From Dissophora ornata (lineage: Eukaryota; Mortierellomycota; Mortierellomycetes; Mortierellales; Mortierellaceae), in NCBI GenBank assembly GCA_025201705.1, contig MU616737.1, positions 1-47,768 on the forward strand: a stretch of DNA of 47,768 bases. Direction: 5' to 3'. Position 1 is the stretch's first letter. Each line of letters opens with the position of its first letter. Of this stretch, positions 1-12,858 are shown one piece after another. The position numbers were made by a program, and so were the translations under genes. The notes under the pieces were generated by a model. It saw only the letters and a list, made by a program, of their open reading frames with translations, did not search any database and was not told where the DNA came from.

Positions 1-428
1 GGGGGGGGGGCATTCTGTAAGGCTAACCGCTTTCTCGATCTCTCTTCCTGATCCACGTCATGTTCGTCTACTGTTATCCGCCATGGTAGACTGGAAAGCT
101 CATCAAGGAGATCAATGGACATTTCGACGAAGTATCGAGTATGGTCGCTATTGGAACCACGCTATTCACTGCATCCCTCGATGGCACAGTCCGCCGATGG
201 TCCCTGAAGGAACAGGACTTGATTGCTCCAATCCCTAAAGATATTTCAGAGTCACTGTCTAGTTCAGCTCAACAAAATTCTGCAGCAGAGCCCGCATCAG
301 TAGCATCGCAGGCTGGGACTGTGCCTTCCATTCAGATGTCCACAGATGAAGAACCAAAAACAAGCCTGATGACCGAAGAAGAGGAAAGGGAGCTAGCGGA
401 ACTTATGGGTAGTGATGACGATGATTAG
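1..428 (+). CDS. WD40-repeat protein, 3' end (partial)
   Basis: This is the last exon or two of a gene that enters from the left edge. A probable intron runs from 17 (GTAAGG, with a GGCTAAC branch-like site) to 89 (TAG). The exon from 90 reads into a typical final WD40 blade: TGKLIKEINGH, then a DEV segment, then TASLDGTVRRWSL, which has the D-G-T-V-R-x-W signature. After the blade comes a Ser/Ala-rich linker and an acidic tail (EEEERELAELMGSDDDD) ending at TAG 426-428. WD40 propellers are protein-interaction scaffolds, and nothing here shows which pathway this one serves. The family is clear but the specific protein is not. The ten Gs that open the window lie in what would be the preceding exon and may be a sequencing artefact. 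Confidence 0.8.
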
Positions 429-3400
429 AGGCACCATGATATCCAATCGACCCTTCTTCGCAAAATAAAAGAACGATACATAAGATGGGGCGGCTCTGTA
501 GGCATGGACCCTACAAGGTTCAGGGTGCCGTTCGCACGAACCCCTTTTTCTATTTTGTCCGATCGCTAATTACGAGATTCATGTGTACATGTACTGTACA
601 TGAAGCTGTGCCTGTTGTGTTTTGTTTGGTAATCGTTATGGATGTTTGGTTATGTTGGCGTGGGACGATTAAACCGATCGATCTGTTGTTGGTGTGAGAA
701 TGCCCGATCGCATACGCACGCGCACACAGAGTAGAACCGTACAGGCTACGTGTAGCCAGCCCCTGGAACGAGGTACTCGGCAAATAATAGGATTGGAGGA
801 AACAAACGTTTTGTGAGCTGGCTATTAGGGTGTGCATTGTGGTATCGTGAAATCGAAAACTGCGCTGGCAGTAGTAGACAATCTGCCCATACAATCTCGC
901 AACATCTTTTGACGATACAGAGCTAGATTGCCTAGCGTGGACCGCGATGCTGGTCAACTGACAAGGAAGAAAAGAAAGAAAATTAATTGCATGATCAGCA
1001 TAAAGCTTTCGTTCACTGTTACGTCTTTCGTGGCGGTCTGTCCGCCCTCGGCTATGTCCTTGTTTGTATGAGTTTCCTTTTGTTTGTTGTTATGCGTTTC
1101 GTTTCGCAGATATGCGAAATAGCGCGACAACATTGACCGTCCAAACGGGTTGTAATCACATTCATCTCCTTGGAAGAAATTGTCGTTGAATCTGTATTTG
1201 ATCAAGGAAATGATCCTGCATATTAATGTGTATTGTTGCCTTCATTGCCAATATGACGAAAACCAATGCCCAGGAGTAGTGTTAATAAAAATGCATCCCG
1301 GCTTTCTTCCTCGCTCTCCCCCTGTCCTGAAAAGATCGAATAGCTATCGAGTTGTTGAATTTTTTTTTGCATTTCCTTGATGCTGAGAACTAATAACTTT
1401 CTGTACTGTACTTCTATTTCACAAAACAAAAACAATGGGAGGCTCAGTTACACAAAGATTGGTATTCTACACCTGAATCTCGTTTAATAACATCCAAATC
1501 GCTTTAATGCATCCGGATCGCTTTAATGCAAGATACTGTCACCTGGGTAAACGGTGCATGAACGCGTACTGCAAAGGGAACATGGAGTCTCTTACTAATA
1601 ACAGCAATGGGATTGGACCGAGGATCCGAAATAAAGACAAGGCTCGCTAGATATTAGGGCGAGGGTTATTTAACGCTAATCTGTCTATAAAGAGCGCGTG
1701 TAAAGTTGACGGGATCGACAAGACGATCTTGTATTTATTTGCGGACAGTGAGGGGGTCCTCTCCTAGACGACCCTCCGGGTCTATGGAAAGGACCGTAAA
1801 CGAAGCTGACGAAACAAATGGAGCCTGAAGGATAGATATCCATGGTTAGCAAATCGAGCTCAGAGTTTTTTCATCTTCTTTTTTACGAGCTTTTCTGTGC
1901 TATGGCTCGATTACGAACCACACCGGAGCTGCATGCATGGTGTTTGATGGAGTGTTCTTCCCCCCTGAGACCCTGTTTTCAGCTGCATTATTTTTGGCTA
2001 CGATGGGATCTGCTCCTGTTTATTCTATCTCTCTTTCGTTATTCTCGCTGTCCGTCTCTCGCACATCCACACACACACTCATTTTCTCCTTCTTCCCCAT
2101 TCATATCCTCGTCTTGTAGACCGCAAGTTTAAATTAAGTATATCACTTCTCGCTTTTCGACGCAGAGTAGGGATGAGTATTGGTCAAACAGACAGCCGCC
2201 TTTCTTTTTCTTGGCCGAAGTCGAGACTTTGTTGATTCATCATCGCCTTTTGCACATTGCTCCGGACATTACCCGATCCTTGCTGTACCTCGTATTGCTC
2301 TATATCTCTTTCTTTTTCTCTTTCTCTCTCACACACATCATACCTTCCTACCATCCCTGTCCTTGATTGCCTTTCAAAGAGCCGCTTTGTTCAACCTTGA
2401 TGACCATCCTCACACTCTCCCCGCTTGTTCTTTAATTTTATAGTTTGATTATAATTTTCGTGGGATACCGTTTGACCAAGATTAAGACCCTTCTCGCGTT
2501 CAGAGCAGCCAAGGTATGCTTGGCCCGCACGTAGGACCTTAGACACGAGCTCTACGAGATGAGCCATATCACTTTTTTTCCTCATCTTTTTTACGGTCGA
2601 TTGAAGACCGGTTCGAGACTTGAACGGAAGTTGTGTTCAGAGAGATGAGGAGGATTCATACACGTTACTTCTTCTCACTTTCATTTGGCTCTAAAGAGAA
2701 AAGGCAAAATCCATCTGCATTTGCATTATGCGCACATTCTCCACAGGTCATTGTTATCAACCATTGCTCTCCAATTTTTTCAGCACCCCGTTCTCAACAT
2801 AGCATTTCCTATTCCCCCATATTCTACGAGGGAATCTAGAAGGGATGAAAGAGAGAACGAATTAGACAGAGAGAGAGTGAGAAGAAATCAAAGAGAAGGG
2901 AATGTGAAGCATGATGTGTTTGCCCGAGCTTGTGCTTTGGCGTTTCATGCCATTAAAGCACAACTCATCACCCGCTCCGAAAAAAAGACTACACTCAATT
3001 CAATTAATTGCGATTGCATTGTAAAAGAGGAAAGGACCAGAAATGTGGCACGAGCTGTGGGCAAAGCATCACGACTGTGGTCAAGATTCAACAATCTGCC
3101 GATTGCACAAATCCAAAGCACACGCATCCGACACCATACACATGCACACACGCACAGAGATCGATAAACTTCGAGCGGGCAGAGGGCATGTCGCTTACTC
3201 AGTCAAGGACACAAAAAAAAACTTTATGCAAACCCACGCTCTTCACATCTCTTCCGTATTTGGAGCCTGGGCCATCAATTAGACGGCGTGTGGCCAGGAC
3301 CCATGGCCCGTTCCTTTTTTTTTTGTGTTCGTGACAACAAACCTGCAGTCCGTAATTGCATTGCATGGCATCAGCACACTCACTCTCTCGTCAGTTGCCT

Positions 3401-4349
3401 CCACCCCACAACTCTCTACTGTATAACGCGACGGATGTGTCGCTGTATTCTTGGTTTCTAAACTCGGTTACAACAACAAGCATTATCAGTGCTGTTACAC
3501 GCTGTAGTGTCTATGTGCAACATGTAATGCGATTCATTCATGCGCGGCTGAATACCCTTTTTCTCGCACTCGTTCTTGGTCCAAGCACCTCCTGAACTTG
3601 GGCAGCTGCGGTTGCTGGAGAGAGCATCTCCCATCTATTCTTTCAACTCTTCCTTGTCCTCGAACAGACGGCTATTACACCTGCCCATCTGCAACGTCTC
3701 GGTTCTGGCTAGTTCTCTTTTATTTTCTATTTTTTCTTATTGCCGCACCTGCCCCTCTGTCTCGTTTGTCTCCTGAGTCCGCCGTGCGTCTTCTCACCAT
3801 GTCATTCACCCCCTTTTTTTCTCTTATTGTCCTTCCTGGCCACAAACAACATAAATATTTTTTAGGGAGGCAAACTCTGTTAATGCGCTCTTGCTCCACG
3901 CAACATCAACAAACTCGTGCTCTTGTGGCCTCTCTCCCTTTGCCCTCTTGCTTGCACCCAGCTTCACCTCGACCACTATTTAAGTTTCCGCGAACTTGCC
4001 TCATCCACCTACATCAGACCATTTGACATTGAGCTTTTGGAGCCATTGCAAACGAATATCAAAGCCAAAGTACTTTTCCCATTTAGAGCAGTGCCTGGCT
4101 TTTTGCCAAATGACCATTGCCCTCGCTTCTCTCTGTTTATCCGCCATTCCCGGCGGATCTGAGATCTCAATGTGGATCTCGATCTTAGGCAATGGCTCCT
4201 ACAACGGACACCTAACATCTGACAAATTGTTCGTGTTGCAACAGGTGGAAGGAAAAAAGACCAAGGCGAGACCTCGAGACCCACAGGAAAACAAAAGCAG
4301 GGCGCATCGCATAGCATAGCATAACATATCGCTCGATATTGCATGTCGA
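429..4349. other. Long gene-poor stretch, CT-rich before the RasGEF gene
   Basis: I see no convincing gene here. Open frames are short, overlap on both strands and lack family motifs. From about 1840 to 4350 the plus strand is strongly pyrimidine-biased with many TTTCTC/CTCTC tracts, as in fungal promoters and long 5' leaders, so much of it may be the regulatory region and untranslated leader of the RasGEF gene. Small structures are a 19-bp tandem duplication at 1491-1528, an inverted repeat around TTCATGT...ACATGAA near 579-605, and a short GCATA repeat at 4308-4324. Confidence 0.5.
1491..1528. repeat. Two-copy 19-bp tandem repeat
   Basis: The unit CATCCaaATCGCTTTAATG at 1491-1509 is followed directly by CATCCggATCGCTTTAATG at 1510-1528. 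Only two bases differ. No function is apparent. Confidence 0.7.
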
Positions 4350-7300
4350 ATGCCTTCCTTTCTTGCCAACTGGAGAAAAAGAGCTATCGCCGTCCCCAGA
4401 CCTCAGACGTTCACTCCGTCCGCCGAAGACACGACACCAGATCCAATGCCAGAACCAACTCCATCGGAATCACACTTGCCTGCATTTTCGAATACTTCCT
4501 CCAATTCTCTCCCTGCATCCTCGGCCTTCCACTCTCACTCCTCCTCGCCTTTCCTGTCTTCATTGCAACAACAGAACCCCCCAGCACCCCTTCCATTGCC
4601 GCCCCGCCACCCCGCACATTATTCCACTCTGCGGTCCTCACATCCCACAAGGCAATCCACACTAGCAACACCATCGCCAACACCAACAGCAACGACAACT
4701 CCTGGAGCTACAGGGCCTATTCATAACCCTTCACGCGACTCCACCGTTTCAACCGTGTCATTTTCATCCTCGCCTCCTCCAGAAAGACCAGCACCTCCAC
4801 CCCCACGACCCTCAATCGCATCTGCAACTCGGCTCTCCTCCTTCCCTTTCGTGCCATCTACTGAGCAAATTCCTCATTCTTCATTCTCAACACCGTCCTC
4901 ATCCTCCACTCCGTCTTGCTTAACACCTTTTCATTCTTCACCATCGTCATCTTCCTCGCAGAAAGTCACCGCATCGGACCGCTGTCACACTGTTGATTGC
5001 TACGTACCAACAAGTGCGCACAAAGGTGTTACGAAGACGAGGCAGGGACCACGCCCGCCTGCCCACTTTCACATCCTTCCCAAGTCTAGCGCCAAAGACC
5101 CTGCAAAACTTCACCCACTCCCCTCGAGTTCTTCTCATTCACGCCATTCGAATTCGCATTCGAATTCACATCGTAATCTCCAATCGACCACCACACCGGT
5201 TGCACAAACTGTTACTCTCTCCAATTTTTCCTCGGATTCGTTCAGGGGTTCGTTGAAAGACTCCTTGAAGTCAAGCAATCTTTTCAGTTTCAAACGGTAT
5301 CGCCGCCAGCGCCCACCAGTACCGCTCTCGGCCTCCGCGGCTGCTTCTCGCGACATTGACCTTGGACAGCAGTTTCTCAGACACCTGAATACACCCGCTA
5401 GTAGAGATTCACTCGCCATCGATTTCCCCTCTAATATGCAACAGGTCGAATACATGGCCGATTCACAACAAGGTTTTCCGTTGCAGTTGTACGACAGTTC
5501 AATTCACTCCCACGACATGGCATCAACATCGAACAACACTTCGCTATCGGCTCAGAAGCAGACTTTGTCCTCAAAACGGATGCGCCCACCACTAGCAGAG
5601 ATCTCTACATCCAGCATTCAATCATCTCCATCGGCGAATAGGGTTCTGAGCAGCCCCGCACAGTACTCTCAACACTTCAGTAATGCTCAATCAGAAAACG
5701 GCAACGAGCCCTCGAAAGGCAACATGTATTTTAATAACACCAAAAGTATTAGCAACGGTAATGACCACATGAATTTCATCTCGTCAGGGGCCCCTCCCCT
5801 GTCCTTTGCTGCAGCACGCTCGCTAAGCCCGGACGAACAACAGCGGAGGCAACAACAGCAACAACAACAACTACAACTACATCTGCAACTACAACAACAA
5901 CAACAACAACAACAGCTACGCCAGATTGCTCCAGTCCGTAGCCTGGAGATTAACGCCCCAGGGCACGTGAACCCAAGTTCATTTTCTCCCACGACCAAAA
6001 CTACTACAACAACCATGACATCGACGCGTGAAGGCGCGGGTAATCTTCTCAGTAAAATGGCGGTCTCGCATGGCCAACTCTCTCGCGATACTAAAGCACT
6101 CAGGATTCGGATCCGCAAGCTGTGGCGAGATCCACGCCAGCCTGACTACAGGAGTCGCAATGGCCCCAAGGTATGCGCATCCCTCCATCTTCCAGCTTGT
6201 CCTAATGATCGAGTTGGAGGATCGGATTTATTCCTATCAGGTGCTTACCCCTGATAACGTTTTTCTTTCTGCACGCTATTTTATCACCCAATGCTCATGT
6301 AATGTGCATGACACGCATATTTTGCATTTGGAAAAACAGAATCAGTATGTGCTGCTGGAGGAATCCCTGACCGGGATACTACAAATTGTACCACCGATCA
6401 TCCAGAACGCAAAGGCGCCCTCTGCACGTCTGGACTTGATGCATCCCTTTGCATTTCCAGAGCCGAGTATTATCCGAGCACCTACATCGTTCAGTATCTC
6501 TGCCAATACGGCTGAATCGTATACAGGTTCAACCACAGCCTTGCCCTCCTCACCCCCGCCCTGGGATACATCTGCACTTCCTTTACCGAGTCCACTTCCA
6601 GTCAGTCCACCCTCGAGATCAAGCGGCTCGACGCCTTCAACGCCGTCAACACCAATTCGCACTCGCGCTCGGACGACTTCGTCCAATTCGGCTTCAACAA
6701 TAAGCGCGACACGTTACCAGATCGCAACCAGCATCCTACAACCACCCGAGCCCTTATTGACAGATATTGCACAACCCACGATGAGATCACCCACAAATAT
6801 TGCATCTTTAGGTGAGCCTGCCCTTAGCGCTATTGCCGCTAGTGCGGCCAGTCCTCCCAATTCAAATCCCCTTGACAAGTCCCGTTTACAACCACTATTG
6901 GCAGAGAGTAGTGGGATGTTGATTTCAAAGCTACTTTCGCTTTCGAGCACGTTTACCGGAGCGATAAGGACGCTGTGCGAACAACAAAACGAAAAGGTAT
7001 TGCGGTTTGACGATGACATGATTCTGGAGCTGTTGACGCGGTGGGAACAAGAGGCGGCAAAGGATGAAGAAGATTTGGACACAGACAACTCGAGCACAAC
7101 ATCGTTGGTAACTCTTGGTGCTACCAATGCTTTGGAACGATACCAGATCACAGTTGGAAGGGTATGGGAAGAGACAGAGGTTATTCTATCCGGTATCCGC
7201 AAAATCAGAGATCTTGTTGAGTTTGGGAGAGTGCTACATCACTCAGATTTTGATGGAGAGGATTCTGAGGAAGATGCGGTTGAACGCAACGAGGAAATCA

Positions 7301-10300
7301 AAAGGGTAAGGACACGTTTCATTTGATATTATTTGCCTTGTTCGCTGCTCAGTGGCAACTGACAACACCCATTTGTTGATTATTTTTCTGGGGGTTCAGA
7401 GCCTTTACACGACTTTACTATTTCATGCAAACGGATTGGTCACTGTCCTGGGCGAGTTTCTGGAGTGTGTATCAGGAATTCAGCGACTTGTCGTTACCAT
7501 CAAATCGCAACAGAAAAACCAAAACGGTCAAAGAGACGACGATGACAATCAAGCAAACAGGTCAAATGATACGCGTAGCTCCAGCATTCAAAGCCCCATA
7601 GTGGATTTTATGACGGAGGAGCCACGCCCAGTAAAGCACCTCGATCCAGCGCTGATGCGCAAGTTGAAACGAAAAACGCCGTTCAAGTCGATTACCGACA
7701 AGGTCCGTCGATCATTTTCGGACTTTGCTAAGCGCTCCACAAACTCGCTGCGCACGATCTTCCCACCCCTCGGCGACGGAACCAACGAAGGATTCTGGGA
7801 CTCGTCCTCTGACGGCGAGTATGACTCTGAAGAATGGGTACAGACAGAAATAGGAAGTTCTGTCTTCGGAGATGATGATAACTGCACCCGCACTCTCTCA
7901 CCACCTGAAAGCCCTGGAATCATGTCGGAAAAGTCTCGACAGAGACACCGTCGATTGAGCTCCAGGGATTCATCTGGACTACCAGAGCAGTACTGGCCTG
8001 GTTCTACGAAGCTCGGATTTTCAGACGACAACCTGAGCCCTACTAACCCGACGTCTCCCCATGGTGCTACTACATCCTCGGCTTCGCATTTCGGCGCTCA
8101 GAGTGTGGCAAGGTCACGAAGCAAGAGTTCCGAGAGGACCATCGAATCGATGAGCACGCGGTTTCAAGCTGAACTATCCAGCACTTCGTTTCCTCCTAGA
8201 ACGTCTTTAGACTCCTTGCAAGAGTCGGTCGAACTCGTACCATCGTCTCCAATGGATGCGGAGGCCCACATATTGCCATCATCGCCTATCAGGCAGGAAG
8301 GCAAAGAGAAGCGCCAATCCGTCCTATTTCTCCGCAGGAACTCTCAGGTAATAGGAGCTTTAAAGGGTTGAATATTTCCACTGCAATCATGGCACTTACG
8401 GCTCTTATCCCCTCCGGTCTGTACAATAGACGCCTTCCTTTACGGGTGTGAGTATCTCCGCACCCATTCCAAGTTCATCGAGACCGTTTTCCGCGTATTC
8501 TTCCGGGTCCGAGTACCAGACGCCTTCGCGTAACAACTACAAGGCACGTCCTCCGAAGCCTCCGACGACGTTGGCGCCTATGCCACCATCACCGACGCAC
8601 CCCTTCTGCAAGGCTGAGGAACTCATGCATGAGACTGCCACTGTCAAGCAGGAAACTGCTAGCAGGACTAGCTCATACCTCGCCATTCGAAGTATCTCTC
8701 CTCAGCAGAATTTGCCACTGACGCTCGATTCTCCATTCATGCGTCAGACAAGCATTCGGATGGGGAACGATAGGAACAGGTACTCAGTCAAGATGCCATC
8801 GGATGATATTCCGGGTTCAGATCCTATCACCACCACGACAACAGCGACGACGACGAACCGTAGTAGTTTCCCCTCCGCATTCTGGCGACGACGGAGTTAC
8901 AATGATGCACTAGAAAAGAGCTGGAAGGCGCTCCAACACGAATCCTTTCACTCCGGTATGTCTTTGGAAACACCATCGCTATCGGCGTCGGTACAGTCAA
9001 CGCCTGTCACTGCAGAATTTGATAAGGATCCCAGAAGGACTTCATTCCGCCTGACCTCTTTTGAGTTTATGGTTCCTTTCCTTTCAAAAGAGAACTCAAA
9101 GTTGCAGGCCAATCGACCTGCTTCTGGGGTCTCTTTGTTTTCATCATCCTCAACAGCATCATCGCCATCTAGGCCATTATCGTTTTCGAACCGGTACGAT
9201 AATAGACGGCACTCGAGTCCCTTGACACTAGGTGCTGAGATGGCATTGGCGGAAGCTCTGAGTCGTCGGACGAGCATCTCGTCGCAGCAGAGCCAAATCC
9301 AGAGTCATAGCCATCAATCTGGCTCTAGTTCTCAGGGCTCAACGAACCGGAATTCTGTCCATATGATGCCAAGATTAGACGAAGATCAGAAGCAGTTAGC
9401 TCCAAAGTCTTCTGAATCGGCAAAGAACATGAACCAATCTGCATTTATTGAGTCGGAGACGCTGAGCATTCATCCTCGTCTTCCTCGATTGCTACAAAAT
9501 CCGAATTCTCGCGTTAATGAGAATCCGCAGCAGAATACTGGCGCTGATACTGCCAAGGCAGGGTCAGAAAACTCGCAGCAGTTGTCACCATCAACGTCAG
9601 CAGCATCATCGTCGTCGCTATCTACCAAGGATTCTAAGGAGTTCGTTGGTATTCCAAGTGAGAGTAGCACTCGAGCCGCTCCTGATGCGGCCCGGAGACC
9701 TATCTCTACCTCTCGGCTTGGAGATATGAAAAAAGCGTAAGTTTTTATTGTATTGTTTGTGGTTGCCACCAATTTTGGCTAAAGTCAACTTTTTTCTAGA
9801 TGGGAGATCCTCAATCTGGATGTGAAGCGCATCAACCAATACTCCCCTTTGCGTGCATATGCCAAAACCTACAGTAAGTAAATTGTCGAGGAGGTTTAGT
9901 GAGTGTGTTCTTTTATACCCTGCAACTCATATACTCATATTGCATTTACACATGAATACGCTCTTTCTAATAGCGTCTCCAAACAACCACTGGGCACTGA
10001 GTCACCCGAACGCCCTCCAAAGCACAACGTCCCCTCGTGTGCTGCATATTTGTGAAAACGGCGTGGATGTGCTAGCATTAGAGATGTTTGCAGGACACCT
10101 CCAAGTTGTCGCTGGTTTGTTGGAAAATCTGATTGAGCGACTTGCAGATCAAAATGCGCAAGGTAGCAAAATATATAATAACATTAATGCATGTCATGCA
10201 ACATTGACGATCGTAAAGCCAAAAGGAAAAGTTGATTGGGCTGAGACTCTGACGTACCTCATTTTTTTTTAAAAAAAAAAATAGATGGCGAGTACGTGAG

Positions 10301-12140
10301 TTGCTTCTTGCTGTCCCATTCATTCTTTATTGACTCGGAGGATTTGTTGGACAAGGTCATCGCACGGTTCCATATCCAACCTCGTCAAGGGGAGATACTG
10401 TACTTTGAGAAATGGCAAAAAATCATTCAGTGCAAGTAAGTCATTGAAGTTCGTGGATATTAACACAACTATTGTTCTTTTTGTAATGGAATCTGATCAA
10501 TGCGCGCGTTTTTTTTTTCAGGATTCTTTGTGTCCTTCAACGTTGGATTCAGATTCAGTATGAGGACTTTGAGCTCAATCCAAATCTCCTCAAAACGCTC
10601 AAGAAGTTCTTGGCGGTGGACGTGCGTATAGGCGGATTTGTCGCCGAGGCAGAGTGCATTGAAGAGAACATTTCTATCAGGGTAAGGTTCTCAATTACGA
10701 CAAAAAAAAAGCCAGTATGTGTGAAATTATGCTAATCTTGAGTTCCTGTGCCTACGGCTTGTTATTTCATATATTTATATTTTGCAGAGTCTTTCTCCGA
10801 AGAAGAACTGCAGTGTGATTATGGAGCAAGGTCGATTTTGCCTGCAGAGATCAAGGACTCGAAAGATCAGCCTTTCAAGATCCCAGAATCGGTCTTTGTC
10901 GAGTCAACCACTGATCTCACCCGGCATTTTGACCTCCACTCCGCTGGACCCTATTCCCCCTTCTCCAGGTCCAAGCGAACAGTTGATCGAATACGGACCC
11001 ATGCCGGAGCTCTCAGTTGTGTCCCCAATTCTTCATGTGGATGCGCTAGAGTTAGCGAGATATTTGACATTGGCAGATATGAAGGCGTTCCGTAGCATCA
11101 CTGTGTTCGAGCTCATGTCGGGTTGGTGGAAGAGACGACAGGCTGTTGAAAACAAGTGCGTGGATGGGAGGGCAGGATCAGAGGAGGAGCCGAAGTCAGC
11201 GTCGAATCTGAATGCAATTGATGCCGACTATGCAGACGATGGAGCGATAGAGGCGTTTACTCGTCGTGCGAACATGGTAAGTGTAAACTTTCGAATGTCC
11301 CGTCTGCTTTGGACTGTGGTATAATGGTCTAGTAATGACTTGCCTGCCGCATTGTTGAATTACAGCTCAGTTATTGGGTTGCTCATGAGATTGTGAGCGT
11401 TGCAGGGACAAAGACGAGAAAGCAGCTCATTAAGAAATTTATCGAGGTTGCAAAGGTAAAAAAGACATCTTGGAAGTCATGGCGTGAGGCTGGTATACCC
11501 TGTTCTTTTTTAATGGAGGATCTTAACAACAGACACCTGCTGCTTTTGTATTAGGTCTGTCGCTCGCTGAACAATCTCCATACGGCGATGTTCATCATAT
11601 CTGCTTTGACTTCACCGCCAGTCCGTCGGTTGAGTTCAACCTGGAAGATGGTCTCGTCCCGCGACTTGGAAACATTGAAGCAGCTCGAAACCCTTCTCGA
11701 TCCAACCGGGAATATGAGGCAATACCGACAGGTCATGTCGGCAGCCGAGGCGCCGGCCATTCCTTTCCTGCGTATGTATTTTTTCCCTATCTTCAATGCT
11801 GTCCTCTTCTGTCCCAAGCCCAAACACCAAATATCAGATATCATTCTTGCTCTTTTTTGCATGAAAATAGCTTCACACCCCCTGATTTTTCATTTATTTG
11901 GAACCATTCAATAGCGATCCTACTGAAGGACATCACGTTCATCTTGGATGGCAATCCGACTATGATTGCCTCAAGATTCAACGTACCTAGTCAGTCGCCT
12001 CCAGTCGCGAGCAGTAGCAGTAATGCCCGCTCAGGCATTGTAGTAGCAACGGCAGCAGTTGTTAATGGCGAAGGATCTTCTATGCCAGCAACCGCGGCTG
12101 TCACTACAACACCTTCACCATCAACAGCAACTACAACAAC

Positions 12141-12171
<31 letters not shown>

Positions 12172-12858
12172 TCAACAACAACAGTTACAAATACTACTAA
12201 ATCATCGGCAGTCGAGACGGCCGAGACCAAATCTTCCGCCAAGGGCACAGATAATAAGGAGAGTCGACTGGTAAATTTCGACAAATTCCGGCAGCTGACG
12301 CAGTATGTTGAAAACGCGGTCGACATGGCCAAATCGGTCGATTACTGGTTTGAACCACAGCTCCTGCGGCAGGCTCGTGTCTTCCGCCCAAGTTCACCGC
12401 CACTCCACAGACAATCGAGCGCTGCAAATGATGCAGATTCATTCCACGGGTTAGCTGAGGGTTATCGTGGTGGCAGCGGCGGCATTGGGAATGCTTCATC
12501 CTTGGATAGTTTCCGCGGAGCGTTGGACCACATCTCGGAGATTGTGGAGCGTAGGCTAGTCAAGGCCTCAGGATTATACGGCGTCCATCAGAGGGTAATT
12601 GAGGTCGAGTTCTCGACGAAGCCCAAGAGCACAAGTTTATGGAAGGGAGGCGTGAGCGTTGGCAGCGTTGTTGGAGTGGGAAGCGGAGGAGGAGGTGGTG
12701 GGAGTGGTAGCATTATTGGAGGCAATTACGGCGACAGGGGAGGTGTATCCAATAGCGGCGTGCATGGACCAAACGGCGGTGAAACTGTGATCCGAGCGGT
12801 GCAGGGTGAAGAAGAGTATTTGATGGGTCTCAGTTTGATGTGCGAGTCGGGCCGTTGA
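4350..12858 (+). CDS. Ras guanine-nucleotide exchange factor (RasGEF/CDC25 family)
   Basis: The product should load Ras-type GTPases with GTP at membranes. My 12-exon model is 4350-6170, 6340-7305, 7400-8347, 8430-9736, 9800-9873, 9974-10162, 10285-10435, 10522-10681, 10788-11276, 11366-11455, 11555-11771 and 11915-12858, with phases matching throughout, for 2,451 aa. Residues 1-1700 are low-complexity Ser/Pro/Gln-rich with little structure; I see no SH3 or PH signature. RasGEF_N covers about 1715-1870 (GEYVSCFLLSHSFF, then WIQIQYEDF). The catalytic domain covers about 1940-2290 (DALELARYLTL; LSYWVAHEIV; CRSLNNLHTAMFIISAL; PILLKDITFILDGNP; LVNFDKFRQLTQ). A Thr/Ser/Ala insert of about 95 residues lies between the last two motifs. 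The first intron is uncertain: an acceptor at 6240 also keeps frame, adding 33 residues. The start is the ATG at 4350, which overlaps an out-of-frame ATG at 4343. Confidence 0.88.
5836..5925 (+). repeat. CAA/CAG run encoding poly-Gln in the RasGEF N-terminal region
   Basis: An imperfect CAA/CAG microsatellite encodes two Gln blocks separated by a Leu/His spacer. It lies in the disordered N-terminal part of the exchange factor and is likely to vary in length between strains. Confidence 0.85.
12129..12183 (+). repeat. ACA run encoding poly-Thr inside the RasGEF catalytic region
   Basis: A run of ACA codons with a few ACG and TCA interruptions encodes a Thr stretch. It sits between the LKDITFILDGNP motif and the LVNFDKFRQL motif, so it lies in an insertion within the folded domain rather than in a terminal tail. 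Confidence 0.85.

Noticed and set aside
2685..3167. 160-codon plus-strand frame in the RasGEF upstream region
   Set aside because: It overlaps other frames on both strands, has no motif or bias, and lies in CT-rich leader-like DNA.
11991..12332. Poly-Val minus-strand and poly-Gln plus-strand frames over the ACA repeat
   Set aside because: They are readings of the microsatellite in other frames; the RasGEF frame is fixed by domain sequence on both sides.
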